Shown: one piece after another, positions 24,307 to 35,400 of the stretch
Layout: the number at the start of each line of letters is the position of its first letter
Position numbering within the stretch: position 1 is the stretch's first letter
Assembly: GCA_945643635.1 (NCBI GenBank)
Contig: CALZFC010000001.1
Coordinates: 5,930,001-5,994,000 of the forward strand
Length of the DNA: 64,000 bases
Reading direction: 5' to 3'
Origin: Allodiplogaster sudhausi
Taxonomy: Eukaryota > Nematoda > Chromadorea > Rhabditida > Diplogasteridae
Notes under the pieces: generated by a model
Told to the model about the DNA's origin: nothing
The model's input: only the letters and a program-made list of their open reading frames with translations
Database searches by the model: none
Position numbers and translations under genes: made by a program

Positions 24307-25618
24307 TAATTGTAAGGGGAAACCAGTTTGGCTTTCTGCTAAACTTTCTGATTTTGATGTTGTATTGAACGAGTAGGGCCAATGTTCACTTCTTTGGCGT
24401 TCTCTCATGCCAAGGAAAAATCGACGAAGTGATGATTTCACCTTCTCGAACAACGGCCCTGCACAACTTTAGGCAATTCCCGGAGATTATTGATTCGTAC
24501 GAAGTAAATGTATTCACCAATTCAAATTATCAGCTGAAAATTAATGTGTTACCTTGGAATTACATGAAAATCGAAAATAATTTATATGTATTTGGTTTTT
24601 TTGCTGTAGTTCCAGAGTATGACAGAGGGCTTTTTCATTCTCCATGTAGCCAGACAAAAAGTTTTGTTAACCTGCCAAAGAGTTTTCTGCTACTTTAGTC
24701 CTGATGCTTTTTACATTAAAGTACCAATTCATTGCACAACGAGAAGTTGAGGGAAAAGTGTAGAAATGCACGTCAAAAGAGATCAGATCATCCTTGAAAC
24801 ATTTGGAATTCCAGAAAGCGCAAGGGCAATCGTACTCTGTCAGGAGTTACCGAACATGGAGAGATTGCAAGAGTGTAATAGAAAGAGAGAGAGCGAGAGA
24901 GAGAGAGAGGGACCGAGAGAGAAAGAGAGACAGAGAGAGACAAATGGAGAGGAAGAGTGAGAGACAAATAGAGAGGCAGAGAGAGATAGAGAGAGATATA
25001 GAGAGATACAGAGAGATAGAGAGAGAGAGACAAAGAGAGAGAACGGAGACAGAGACAGATAGAGGCAGAGAAAGAAGAGAGAGAGAGACAGACAGGCACA
25101 GGGAGTGAGGAAAAGTGATAGACAGAAATGAGGGAGTACTGCAACAAAGGCCAAATCGTTAGATAGTCTTATCCAGTAGAGACAATGAAAATGCTCGATA
25201 AAATATGACAACATTAGTTAAAAAATTACTTGATTTAACTAAATACGCATTTGAGATCAGTTTGGTACGGTTTGGTTTTTTTTTTAAAAGTCAATCGCCA
25301 CTATCGAAAATGACTCATCCAACATCAACATGACGTCATCCGCCTTACCGCAGGTCGGTCTTAATCCAAGTAGGGGATGAACATAATGCACTCTTTAACT
25401 ATCTCTCTCTCACTCTCTCTCTCTCTCTGCTTCTCTCTCTCTCTGCTTCTCTCTCTCTCTGCCTCTCTTTCTCTCCCTTTCTTTCTATATCTCTCACCTT
25501 TCATTCTTTTTCTGTACCTCTTTTCTTCCTTTCCTTCTCTCTCTTTCTCTTGATCTATTTCTTATTCAATCTCTCGCTCTCTCTCGCCTTATTTCCTATC
25601 CCTCCCATTCAATTGCAG
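23597..25618. other. Gene-poor; GA then CT microsatellites
   Basis: GA tracts at 24195-24305 and 24880-25110, CT tract at 25400-25600. A minus ORF starting at 24453 reads into the GA tract and is not supported. Confidence 0.5.
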
Positions 25619-25702
25619 TTGTCGCAAGCCTTCAGCGAATTCCGAGTAATGGAAGGGCAGAAAAAGAAAGTACATGATAAACAAGATCAAGAAGAGAGAT
25701 AG
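25619..25702 (+). CDS. Possible short terminal exon
   Basis: CT tract and caattgcag acceptor, then 27 codons (LSQAFSEFRVMEGQKKKVHD..) to TAG. A candidate first exon (ATG at 25330, MTSSALPQ, donor gtcggt) precedes it. Weak. Confidence 0.22.
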   Translation: MSQAFSEFRVMEGQKKKVHDKQDQEER

Positions 25703-26463
25703 AGAGGTAGAGAGAGAGAGCGAGAATAAGAGAGAGACAGAGAGATAAAGAGAAGGAAAAGACGAGGAGGAGGCCGGTCACAAAAATATAAATACAAGAC
25801 GAGAAAAGGACGCGAGAACTCTCTATTGAGAGTAGCACGGGGAGATGGCCAAATGGTTACCGTGATTAGTGCAGTTTTGCAAGAATTCTTGAATTCGTTT
25901 TTTTTTCTTTCTTTCCTAGCGCCTCATCATATTAATGTGTGAGAGTTGTTTAAAGAGAAAATGGTGCAAAAGAACGAAAGGAAAGTGAAAAAGATAGTAG
26001 ATTCGGCGATAAGAAAAAATAATAATGTTTTCTGTGCCCTGCTCTAACGATTTGCCATGTCGGCGAATATTAATGCGCCAACCGAAATACAACAGGTTTT
26101 CTCGTCGATCTTGAGATGTTCAGGTAGAGATTCGTCTTTCTTTAAAAGAAACTGGTCCAAGTGTGAGCTTTATTTATTTATCATTTATTTATTTATCACG
26201 CAGCAGCATTCAAATGATGTCAAGATGATCGATCGTATTACATATTTCCTATTTTATGGTTAATACCCTATCTAGAATGCAATATAAAGCCGAGTACTTT
26301 GGTCCACTTTGGTCATAAGATTCCGTCAGCTGTCTCTGGATTGCGCCCAACAAATCTGCTCATACATTACTCCTTCTTCCATATTACCGTACCATTAAAT
26401 GATATCGATGACGTCATAATATCTTGTATACGGTATGCCTCAATCGATTTTCGATTCAGGAGA

Positions 26464-28244
26464 ATGAATTCGGGTGCAGTCTCCGTCGCCGTCGTGTGTC
26501 TGCTCTTCGTCTGCGTCGTTGATGCTCAAATGGAGCGTCAATGCACGTGCTCCGAGTTCGAGCCGTGCAAGCAAGCCGCCGCGAGCCCGCAAGCCTTTAT
26601 TCAGTGCGCCGACAGGTACCGTACATGCATATCTTCCCATTATTTTTTTTCATTCGGGTTCATTGAGGTTTTTTTTATTTTATATATGTTTAAAGCTCAA
26701 ATGGAGCATACCTATATGTTTTTTTACCTAAATATTTTCAAATGCAATGTTCTCCAAAAGATTTTTTTAAACTGATCTATTCTAATGGAAATATGTTCCT
26801 TTCTAAAAAGATGCCAAAACCACGTGACCGCGCTCGGCGCGTCGTACCCGGCCGTCCGCCAGTGCATCCTCGCCTACCAGGCGCAGTTTCAAAACGCCGC
26901 AGCGTGCGTTGAGCGAAGCGTCGGACAAGCGTAAGTTGGATATTAAAAATAGTCCATATTTTAGATTCCGGAAAAAAAGATTTATTCATTTGTTTATTAT
27001 TTTTTTAAATCATTTTGTTTCAACTTGAAAAAGCGTTCATTTTGTTTAAGCTGCGCCCCTGCCTACGGCTACCAGGTGCCGAAGCGGTATCCGTCGACGA
27101 CACAGCTAGCTGCCATGCGCGAGGTAAGCGCGCCCAGGTTTATGTCATGGCGCAGTGGTAGTGCTGGCTGTCTTACGCGCTGAAGGTCACGGGTTCGATT
27201 TCTCTCGGAAGCATGTGTTTTTTTGCGCAGATCAACACCATGCTCGCTCGCTCGGGTCTCCAGAACGAGGCGCGCGGTTTGCTCTCGATCGGCAAGAAGG
27301 CAGCCGGGTGCGCGTCCAAGTGCATTCAGGGCGGCGGTGGAGGATGCCTTAAGAACCTCGGGTAAATTTTTTTTCTTCATTTTTATTATAAAACAAATTT
27401 CAAAACTCTTTTTTTAAAGAAGTATATTTATATTCTTATCGTTATAATAATAATCTTTGTATTATTATTAATTATCCGTTTGAGAACGTTTAAAAAAATT
27501 TTTTTTTTTGCTAAAGCTGCGGCCTCGCTCTCCCCTCCGACAACGTGCTCGTCTCCAACGTGAAGCAGTGCGCGATGGCATCCGGCTTTGACACGTACAC
27601 CGTGCGCAACATCTGCGGTTGTCTCGCGAACGCCGGCATTCGGTATGGCTTCTAAGCTTAGGTCTCAATTAGGAGTTAAAAATAATCGATATTTCAAAAT
27701 TTATCGATAATTCAGAAAAACTATCGATGATTTAGATACGAGTAAAAACTAAACGATAATTCAGATCTAGCAAAAAAGCTATCGATGATTTAGAAGCGAG
27801 TAAAAAGTAATTGATATTATCAATACGACCTTAAACTGATCCATAGTTCATATAAATCACTCCATACCTTTTTTTTTAACCCTAATCCAAGCCAACTTCT
27901 CTATCAATTGAAATCGTTCGAGTTACACGGACGATCTTACTTTGCTTGGAAGTGAAACAGCTTATTGTTTGTATCCAATGGACTTGTGATGGAACACAGA
28001 GATTACGATGGAGAAATGGGAGAAGAAAATGAGGAGAATAAGAGAAATGAGAGAGAGAACGCGCAAGTTTCAAAAGAAAACGCCAATTCAAGAGCCAAAG
28101 TCAAGGTCGCTCTTGAATAGTCTATGGGCAATTTCTCCATCCTTTCTCTTTATTCTTCTTTCTTCTTCTTTTTTCATCTCCTCTAAACTCACCCTCCTGT
28201 TCAGGCAACTCGCCAACATGTGCTCGCGTATCATCATCAGCTAA
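26464..28244 (+). CDS. Secreted cysteine-rich protein, family not recognised
   Basis: Six exons join in phase: 26464-26615, 26811-26930, 27051-27123, 27231-27361, 27517-27642, 28205-28244 (TAA), 213 residues. The ATG opens a clear signal peptide (MNSGAVSVAVVCLLFVCVVD, cleavage after DA or AQ). The mature protein carries about 16 cysteines including CTCSEFEPC, CADRCQ, CASKCIQGGGGGC and CGCLANAG; no membrane segment follows. Exons have strongly G/C third positions. The cysteine-rich, all-extracellular architecture resembles several nematode-specific secreted families, but I cannot assign it. The third intron contains a tRNA-derived SINE-like piece. A role in cuticle, eggshell or defence would be speculation. 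Confidence 0.85.
27140..27216 (+). repeat. tRNA-derived SINE-like fragment in an intron
   Basis: Pol III promoter boxes: A-like tggcgcagtgg (27148-27158) and B-like ggttcgatttc (27192-27202), 33 bp apart. No clean cloverleaf or acceptor stem, so not called a tRNA gene. It lies between exons 3 and 4 of the secreted-protein gene. Confidence 0.6.
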
Positions 28245-28615
28245 ATATTCGGAGGATGATGACGTCACGAGTTATTAATTCCACGTTATTAATCAATGAA
28301 TCATAGTTTTACATGCATTACTACAATTCTTTCGCAATTCAGAGCATTTCACTATCTCAAACGTGCAGTTTGATCGTACAATAAGACCTTAAAATATGGC
28401 AGTGACCCAAATTAATTAAAACTTTGAAGGAGCATAGCGCAATTGACATGGAACAATGGCTTTACATTTACCCAGAAACCAATGAATAAAGAGCTGAGAA
28501 TAAAGCGAATGAGATTAGCCATGAATAGTGTAAACGTCTTAGAAAAAAAATCGTTGCAAAACAAACTACATAAAAATGACTGCGACGCGACCCAGCGGAA
28601 AACTGTAACTCTTTT

Positions 28616-29362
28616 TCACTCCTGAGTATTCGGTGGTTGTTGTGAAATGGGTTGCTGCAGCGATTGTTGTGGCTGTTGCGGTTGATGCTGGAAGTGTTGC
28701 TGATACTGCTGCTGCTGATGATGCCAGTGGTGCCAATGCGCCGGTCCCGGTCCGGGGGCCGGCAGCCAGCTCGAGTACGCCTCCTTCTGCTGAGCCTCCT
28801 GCTGCTGTGCCGATGATGACGTCATCGGGCCGGAAGCCCCGTCCAAGTGTTGCGTCATTCCTCGTCGATGCGAGCAGAAAAAGCTCACGTTCGGCTTGCC
28901 ACACTCTTGGCAGTGGAGATGACGCATCTAAATGTTTATTTTATTTTTATTTAAATTATTTTTTAAAAAACAATAAAATATACACTTGGGCGCCAGTGCG
29001 AGCGTAGCGAACAACTGATATTATTTTGGTGCTGGCTTTTGTACCGACTTTTAGGAGTTTACTGTGAAAATTACTAAGAGCGGACCGTTAGTTTTGCTCC
29101 GCGGACCATACAAGTTGATATCTAATAAAATATAAAATTTTTTAAAAAACCAACTAAATATGTAAATCAATAAGAGCGAAATTAAAAAAATGAATAGATG
29201 GACATATAAAATCACAACCTGGTAGTGTTGATGCCAGTTTGCGCCGACGTAGGCGCCGATGCCAGCGGCCATGAGATGCGAGAAGAAACCCATTCGGCAA
29301 CGGAAGCGGCGGTGGTGTTCGAAGGCGCGAAACGCGTAGTAGGAAGGGTCCTTCCTGCCCAT
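28616..29362 (-). CDS. CxxC / His-Gln-rich protein, family member A
   Basis: Two minus-strand exons: 29219-29362 (48 codons, ATG) and 28616-28927 (103 codons, TGA), joined in phase 0, 151 residues. Exon 1 ends in a Gly/Ala-rich hydrophobic segment (HLMAAGIGAYVGANWHQHYQ). Exon 2 starts MRHLHCQECGKPNVSFFCSH, a potential metal-binding CxxC..C.H cluster, then PMTSSSAQQQEA, a Pro/Trp/His stretch and a Gln-rich tail. Members at 62.5 and 63.5-64.0 kb share both exons' core motifs. I do not recognise the family. Exon 2 begins with ATG after an acceptor, so it could also be a trans-spliced start. Confidence 0.72.
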
Positions 29363-29599
29363 TAGGCGATTCGAGCGAGATTCTTTGGGATATTTTGATA
29401 TTATAGCGATTTAATTAATAAAGTTCTAATATATTTACATATATTTTTTTGACCAGAGAAAGAAAAAAAAATAGAATAAAAGAAAAAAAAACACGGGCTG
29501 AAAGCTTATAAAGTTGACTGGAAGAAGTCGCTAGAATTTACTGTTCAAGCAAACAACTAGCAAGGAAGAGAATGGGAGCAAATTTGAGTGCGGCTTTAC

Positions 29600-29920
29600 T
29601 ATGACCTGGCGGATGTTTTATACACGACCAGGAACGATTTCGAAATGTTCGCGGTGCTTCTTGCTCTCCTGCCTCTTTCTCTCCTCTCACTTTCCGCGTC
29701 TTTGTTTCTCACTCCCTCTGTCTCTTACTCTCTCTCTCACTTTATCTCTTTCTTACTCTCTCTATTCACCACCTTGTGAGAATTGCGAAAGGGTCTCTCT
29801 CCATGAGGTGGGATCACAGAATGCAACATGCATTCTTGATCTATAGTTTGTGTTCATCACGTGCTTCCAGCATTGTGAAATTGAGTGCATCTCGGGAGAG
29901 TTTCGAACTGATAGTGAGAT
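29600..29920 (+). repeat. Inverted repeat, left arm (short)
   Basis: Reads ttttatacacg.ccaggaacgat.t.gaaatgttcgcg, a short CT tract, then gggatcacagaatg..atagtttgtg..gagtgcatctcgg. The same order appears on the minus strand from about 31720 down to 30390. Confidence 0.8.
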
Positions 29921-30389
29921 GAATGGGAAGACAGAGAAATAGAGTGAAAGAGTGAAAGTGAGAGATATTGAGAGAGAGAGAGAGGAATTGAGAGCTACCG
30001 AGTCTTAGAGAGAGAAGAAGAGGGAGAGAGAGAAGGAAAGAAAGTTCCTTTGAATGCAGGCTTTACTATAAGAATCATGCAAAAGGAACGTAAATTGTGA
30101 AATAATATTTTTAAGATCTGCTGTTTAAACAACAGATGTATCTGGATTCTTGCATCCTTTGTTATTTATGTTGGACAATTCGAGATTTGCTTATCACTAT
30201 TTGTTTGACATAAGCAAAGAATATAAACTATTTCTAATACCGCGATGGATGAAAACAAAGAAATAATAATTTCAATATATTTTTTTGAACTTTCTTTCCT
30301 TCCATCTCCCTCTCTTCCTCTCTCTCTCTTTCTCTTTTTCTTTCTAACACTCGCTGGATCTCACTATTTCTCTCACTCTATTTCTCTGG

Positions 30390-31308
30390 CCGTTCTCTAT
30401 TCGAGAGTCTCCGAGATGCACTCCATTCCGCAAAGCAGGAAGCATGTGGTGTGCACAAACTATACTGGGGCAGTCTGTGATCCCTCCATTTGGAGGGGCT
30501 CCTTTCAGACGACGGGGGAATAGAGACAGGGAGAGAGTGAGAGAGTAAGAGAGACAGAGGGAGAGGGAAACAAAGACGCAGAAACTGAGAGAGTAAGAGA
30601 GTGATAGAGACAGAGAGAGAAACAAAGACGCAGAGACTGAGAGAGTAAGAGAGTGATAGAGATAGAGGGAGAGTGAAACAAGGACGCAGAGAATGAGAGA
30701 GTAAGAGAGTGATAGAGACAGAGAGAGAGAGAGAACAAAGACGCAGAGGGTGAGAGAGTAAGAAAGTGATAGAGACAGAGAGAGAAACAAAGACGCAGAG
30801 ACTGAGAGAGTAAGAGAGTGATAGAGACAGAGAGAGAAACAAAGACGCAGAGAGTGAGAGAGTAAGAGAGTGATAGAGACAGAGAGAGAAACAAAGACGC
30901 AGAGACTGAGAGAGTAAGAGAGTGATAGAGATAGAGGGAGAGTGAAACAAGGACGCAGAGAATGAGAGAGTAAGAGAGTGATAGAGACAGAGAGAGAGAG
31001 AGAACAAAGAAGCAGAGGGTGAGAGAGTAAGAAAGTGATAGAGACAGAGAGAGAAACAAAGACGCAGAGACTGAGAGAGTAAGAGAGTGATAGAGACAGA
31101 GAGAGAAACAAAGACGCAGAGAGTGAGAGAGTAAGAGAGTGATAGAGACAGAGAGAGAGAGAGAACAAAGACGCAGAGAGTGAGAGAGTAAGAAAGTGAT
31201 AGAGACAGAGAGAGAAACAAAGACGCAGAGAGTGAGAGAGTAAGAGAGTGATAGAGATAGAGGGAGAGTGAAACAAGGACGCAGAGAGTGAGAGAGTAAG
31301 AGAGTGAT

Positions 31309-31345
<37 letters not shown>

Positions 31346-31720
31346 AAAGACGCAGAGAGTGAGAGAGTAAGAAAGTGATAGAGACAGGGAGAGAGAGAGA
31401 GAACAAAGACGCAGAGAGTGAGAGAGTAAGAAAGTGATAGAGACAGGGAGAGAGAAACAATTACGCAGAGAGTGAGAGAGTAAGAGAGTGATAGAGACAG
31501 AGAGAGAGAGAGAACAAAGACGCAGAGAGTGAGAGAATATGAAAGTGATAGAGACAGGGAGAGAGAAACAATTACGCAGAGAGTGAGAGAGTAAGAGAGT
31601 GATAGAGACAGAAGGAGAGAAACAAAGTCGCAGAGAGTGAGAAAGAGAGAAAGATACAGCAGAGCAAGAACCATCGCGAACATTTCAACATCGTTCCTGG
31701 ACGTGTATAAAACCTCCTGT
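30390..31720 (-). repeat. Inverted repeat, right arm, containing an expanded minisatellite
   Basis: Minus-strand copy of 29600-29920. Where the left arm has about 70 bp of CT-rich sequence, this arm has about 1.1 kb of tandem units. Confidence 0.8.
30515..31640. repeat. Minisatellite, about 20 units of 50-61 bp
   Basis: Units contain gacgcagaga.tgagagagtaagagagtgatagagacagagagagaaacaaa in imperfect form. Counting the acgcag or equivalent core gives 20 units. A five-unit higher-order pattern (variants actg, aatg, gggtg, actg, agtg) is seen twice, offset by about 269 bp (30624 and 30893). The Leu/Ser/Tyr ORFs up to 428 codons are repeat artefacts. Confidence 0.92.
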
Positions 31721-32444
31721 CTGGTCGAAAGTGGAGCGCGAGCAGAAAGAATAGATAGTCTGGTAGAAATATGATGACGAATGCCTCGCACGCCATCTTC
31801 ACGCAGAATCTCGAGAGAGAAGGCGCCGCGAGTTGCGAGAAGAAGATGAAGCCGTTGCCCGTGATGTAGACCACCTGTTTTTTTATATTTTATTTTAAAA
31901 TTTAATTATATAGCATATACCGTATTTTCTCGAATATACATAGATTCCCCTCGGGGTACTATTTTTCAATACCCTTGCGGGGTGGGGCACTATTAGAGGG
32001 AGGGGTTCTATTTTTCAATGTGAGACACTGGAAATTTGATAACGACATTTTATTCTCAAAAAAGGAAGAATCAGTTTTCAAATTCAACGGAATCATCGCT
32101 GGAATATCAGTTTTGCTACAGATTCTGAATGCATTTTCCAGCAGTTCATTGGCACACAAAACGGAATGTTCGTAACATTCACTTCTCGGCTTGAATGTTT
32201 TTTTGGATGTTCGTCTGAGCAGAACATTCCAAGCGACCCAACCCGAACATTCCCCTCCGCAGGGCAGCTGGCGCCAAATGTTACGCTCCCCTCGGGTGGA
32301 ATGTTACGAACATTGCGCGGTCGTCGACGCAATGCTCGGGTCAGCGTAACATTCCGCCCTCGAGGGAATGTTCCGCTCATTCTCTGCCTCTCCTCCTTTG
32401 AATCACTCTCTCTCTATTTGTATCTTCGCAACCTCTCTTTCTCT

Positions 32445-32475
<31 letters not shown>

Positions 32476-35400
32476 TGCTTACACACCTCTCCCTAGCTCA
32501 TTCTTGGCATCTCGCTCGTTAGCGTGTGATGGCGCTTTCTATGTTGGACGAACGTGGTAACTACATTCGCCTTCGCCGATTGTTCCCAGCCAATCAATAT
32601 AACTCTGCACTTCACTTTTCATTGTCATGTGTTGTCCCATGCAGGCAATATTTTTTCCAATTTACAGTATTTTATCAGTAACACAGTTAAGGCTGAATAT
32701 TTCGAGTATACACTGAAAGAAGATTTACATGAATTGGTTACTTTACAAATAGCTACCACACGTACAACAACTATACACGAACTAATCAAATTCTCGAATA
32801 GGGGGACATTTACAAGCGAGATGAGTAAACGAATTAGACGAGGGATTAACAGCATCTTTACACGTTAGACAACGTCCGGGATAATTTTTCAATCAATCTA
32901 CAGTATACTTCAATCATGTCAAGGAAAAAAACCGGGAGATCACTTGGGAGGAGAAAAAAATACGATTACAAGGAAGAATGAGTGAGAATGAGTAAAAAAA
33001 ATACGGTCACTAGGAAGAATCATGAAGATAACCAGTCAATGTTCAGACCCTTCATAACCACTCTTCCAGATTCCGTCAGTTTAGCAGTCTTGACGCCGAT
33101 GAGATTTGCGAGGAGAAGCATTTCGGGCCGGACAGCTTCGGGAAAGGTGAGATTGAAGATGTAGTAGACAGCAATCAGTAGCAGCAGCCCGTCCTCAAAG
33201 TCTCCGTTCACCTGAACGGAGCAAGACTTGGTACCCAAAGACTAAGGAAAAGATTCATCACGTACAAGAGTGCGACATTCATATTTTGCATAAAAAAATT
33301 TGATCATATATCAGTAAACTGTAATTTAAAAGCCAAATCCAACAGTGCTAGTCCAACTGACTGTGATGTCGCGCCCTTCAACAGCCACGTAGTAGATGTC
33401 TCGGCAATCGCCGTACATGAAGAGGGCTGGCTGCGTCACACCGCTCCCGAGAAGCCCTCGAATTGCACAAGCCGCACTGTGCTCTCTCTGTAAATATGAG
33501 ACCGTTAAAGCATTCGGAAGCTATCAATAGTCTCGCAGACTACAGTAGACTTAAAGTCAAAGTGAAGCAAATGCTACAGTATCTCTACGCTATAAGTAAT
33601 TATTAAAATGGAAAAAGATGCACGAAGAAACCAACCGGGAATGCGTTGAAGATGCTCGTGTAGCGCGAAAGGTCCTTGTGCTTTGACTTGGCGAAGAGTG
33701 ACATCAGTCTGAGCAGGGCAACGAAACTTCTTCGATCTATAAGAGTCAATACAGATATTGAAAAGCTAACAAGAGTGGCAAAGAAAGAAGATGTGGAACA
33801 TAAAAAAATATATAAAAATTTGTAAGTACCGGGGGACTTCTCAGCCACAACACTTGAGCCATCGATACGCTCCATCTGCTCTTCATCGAGAAAGCGGGCA
33901 GCCAAGTTGTCGATCGCAGGTAGGATTTTCTTCCTCCATCTCTCCAGAAATTCGGCGCGTGAGACATTGAACTGGGCGGCGAAATCGTCCAGAAGCTGAA
34001 CTTGACCAACCAAATATGATTATGATTCATTTTTGATATATACCATAACGACTTCAGATGCAATTATAACTTTAAGGTCTACAACAGTGGACAACGAGTA
34101 TTTTGATTAGCTCGATATTGCCAAAATACCGCAATCTTTGACACTACCACATACCAAGTCTATCCAGGAAAGAAAAATAAATATGAAAGAAAAAAAATTA
34201 AACGCACAACTTTTCTGTTTGTCAGGACGTTGTACCGCTCGAAAGAGAGGGAAGGGCCGTTGGCTCGACAGTATGCTGCTCGGGCGTTTCTGAAAAGAGA
34301 GATACTACTTCTGTTTACAACATTATAAGAGATAATAAAATATGCTTAATAAACCTCGTCTTCACTAGAACTTCCAAGTGTTCAGAAGACAGCATGGGCA
34401 GAGTGTTAACTCTCTGTAAAAACGAATTTTCATTTAGGCAAGCTTATGAGGCCCACCCATAAATACTCATTTTAACTCGTAATTAAGAATGTTAAACGGA
34501 CATGTAACTCAGAACCAGTCTCGGGAGCACAGCCATCTCGCCCGATCTTGCACTGAGTCGTGTATACTCGAGGCTTATAATATCTTTTTGCCTTCAGCCG
34601 CTGTTGCACCTGCCTGATATGCAGTTCCAGACACGCGTTGCGCCTTCCAATGAAGCAGCTCTGAAGCGATAAATCGGAAAGTTTTATATTAAAAGGATTT
34701 TAAGCGGAATTTTAATTTTAAACATCATCAAAATTGTTTTCGAAATTGTGTTTTGAACCATCCAGGAATAATTGTACACTAAAGTAATCTTAATTATACT
34801 TATTATAAGCTTGACAAGAATTTATAAGCTACGCACCGTGTCAACCGTAGGATACGGCTGGAACACGCGCTCAACGAATGCTCGCGTCTCCTTGATTTCA
34901 GGCTTAAATCGCCTGAAACTAAATAATTAGGAAAAAAGAAAAGCGATAGTAAATAGAAATAATATTATTTAAGAAATGACAGTTTTTTATTATTACGGAT
35001 AAAAGCACACCATTTTTAAGGGAATGGAAAGGAGGTTAGAACATTAAACGGGAACACCACCAAATCAAGAAAAAACCAACTCATTAGAGAAGTTCAGGAT
35101 GAAGTCGGCGAGGAGACGCTTCGCGTAGCACCGATCTTCCGTGGTTGTGCTCAGGCGATACGTATTGTCAGTCTTCAGCTTATTGACGATGTCTTGGCCC
35201 TTCTTGTCACAGAGGACATCCTCAAGTGTGGCTGTCGCCATCCTCTGCGTGAGCAAGAATCTGCGGCGCTCTAAAAACAATTATCTGTAATTCTTATAGT
35301 AGATTTTCAAATAGAGCGTAAAACAAAGATTACCATGAAAGCCTTGTGCACTTGAACTGCATGCCGTGTCTTCCACTAAAAATAGCAAGTTAAATGTTCT

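Noticed and set aside
25845..25905. tRNA-like A box (tggccaaatggtta)
   Set aside because: No B box or cloverleaf follows.
27069..27380. Minus ORF containing ERNRTRDLQRVRQPALPLRH
   Set aside because: Typical spurious translation of a tRNA-derived repeat, here overlapping real plus-strand exons.
28633..29007. Ala/Val-rich plus ORF, and the similar one at 62579-62878
   Set aside because: Antisense shadows of the CAG-rich Gln tails of the CxxC family.
30378..31791. Minus-strand ORFs of 310-428 codons rich in Leu, Ser, Tyr
   Set aside because: They are translations of the GA/CT minisatellite; every frame of a repeat without stops is open.
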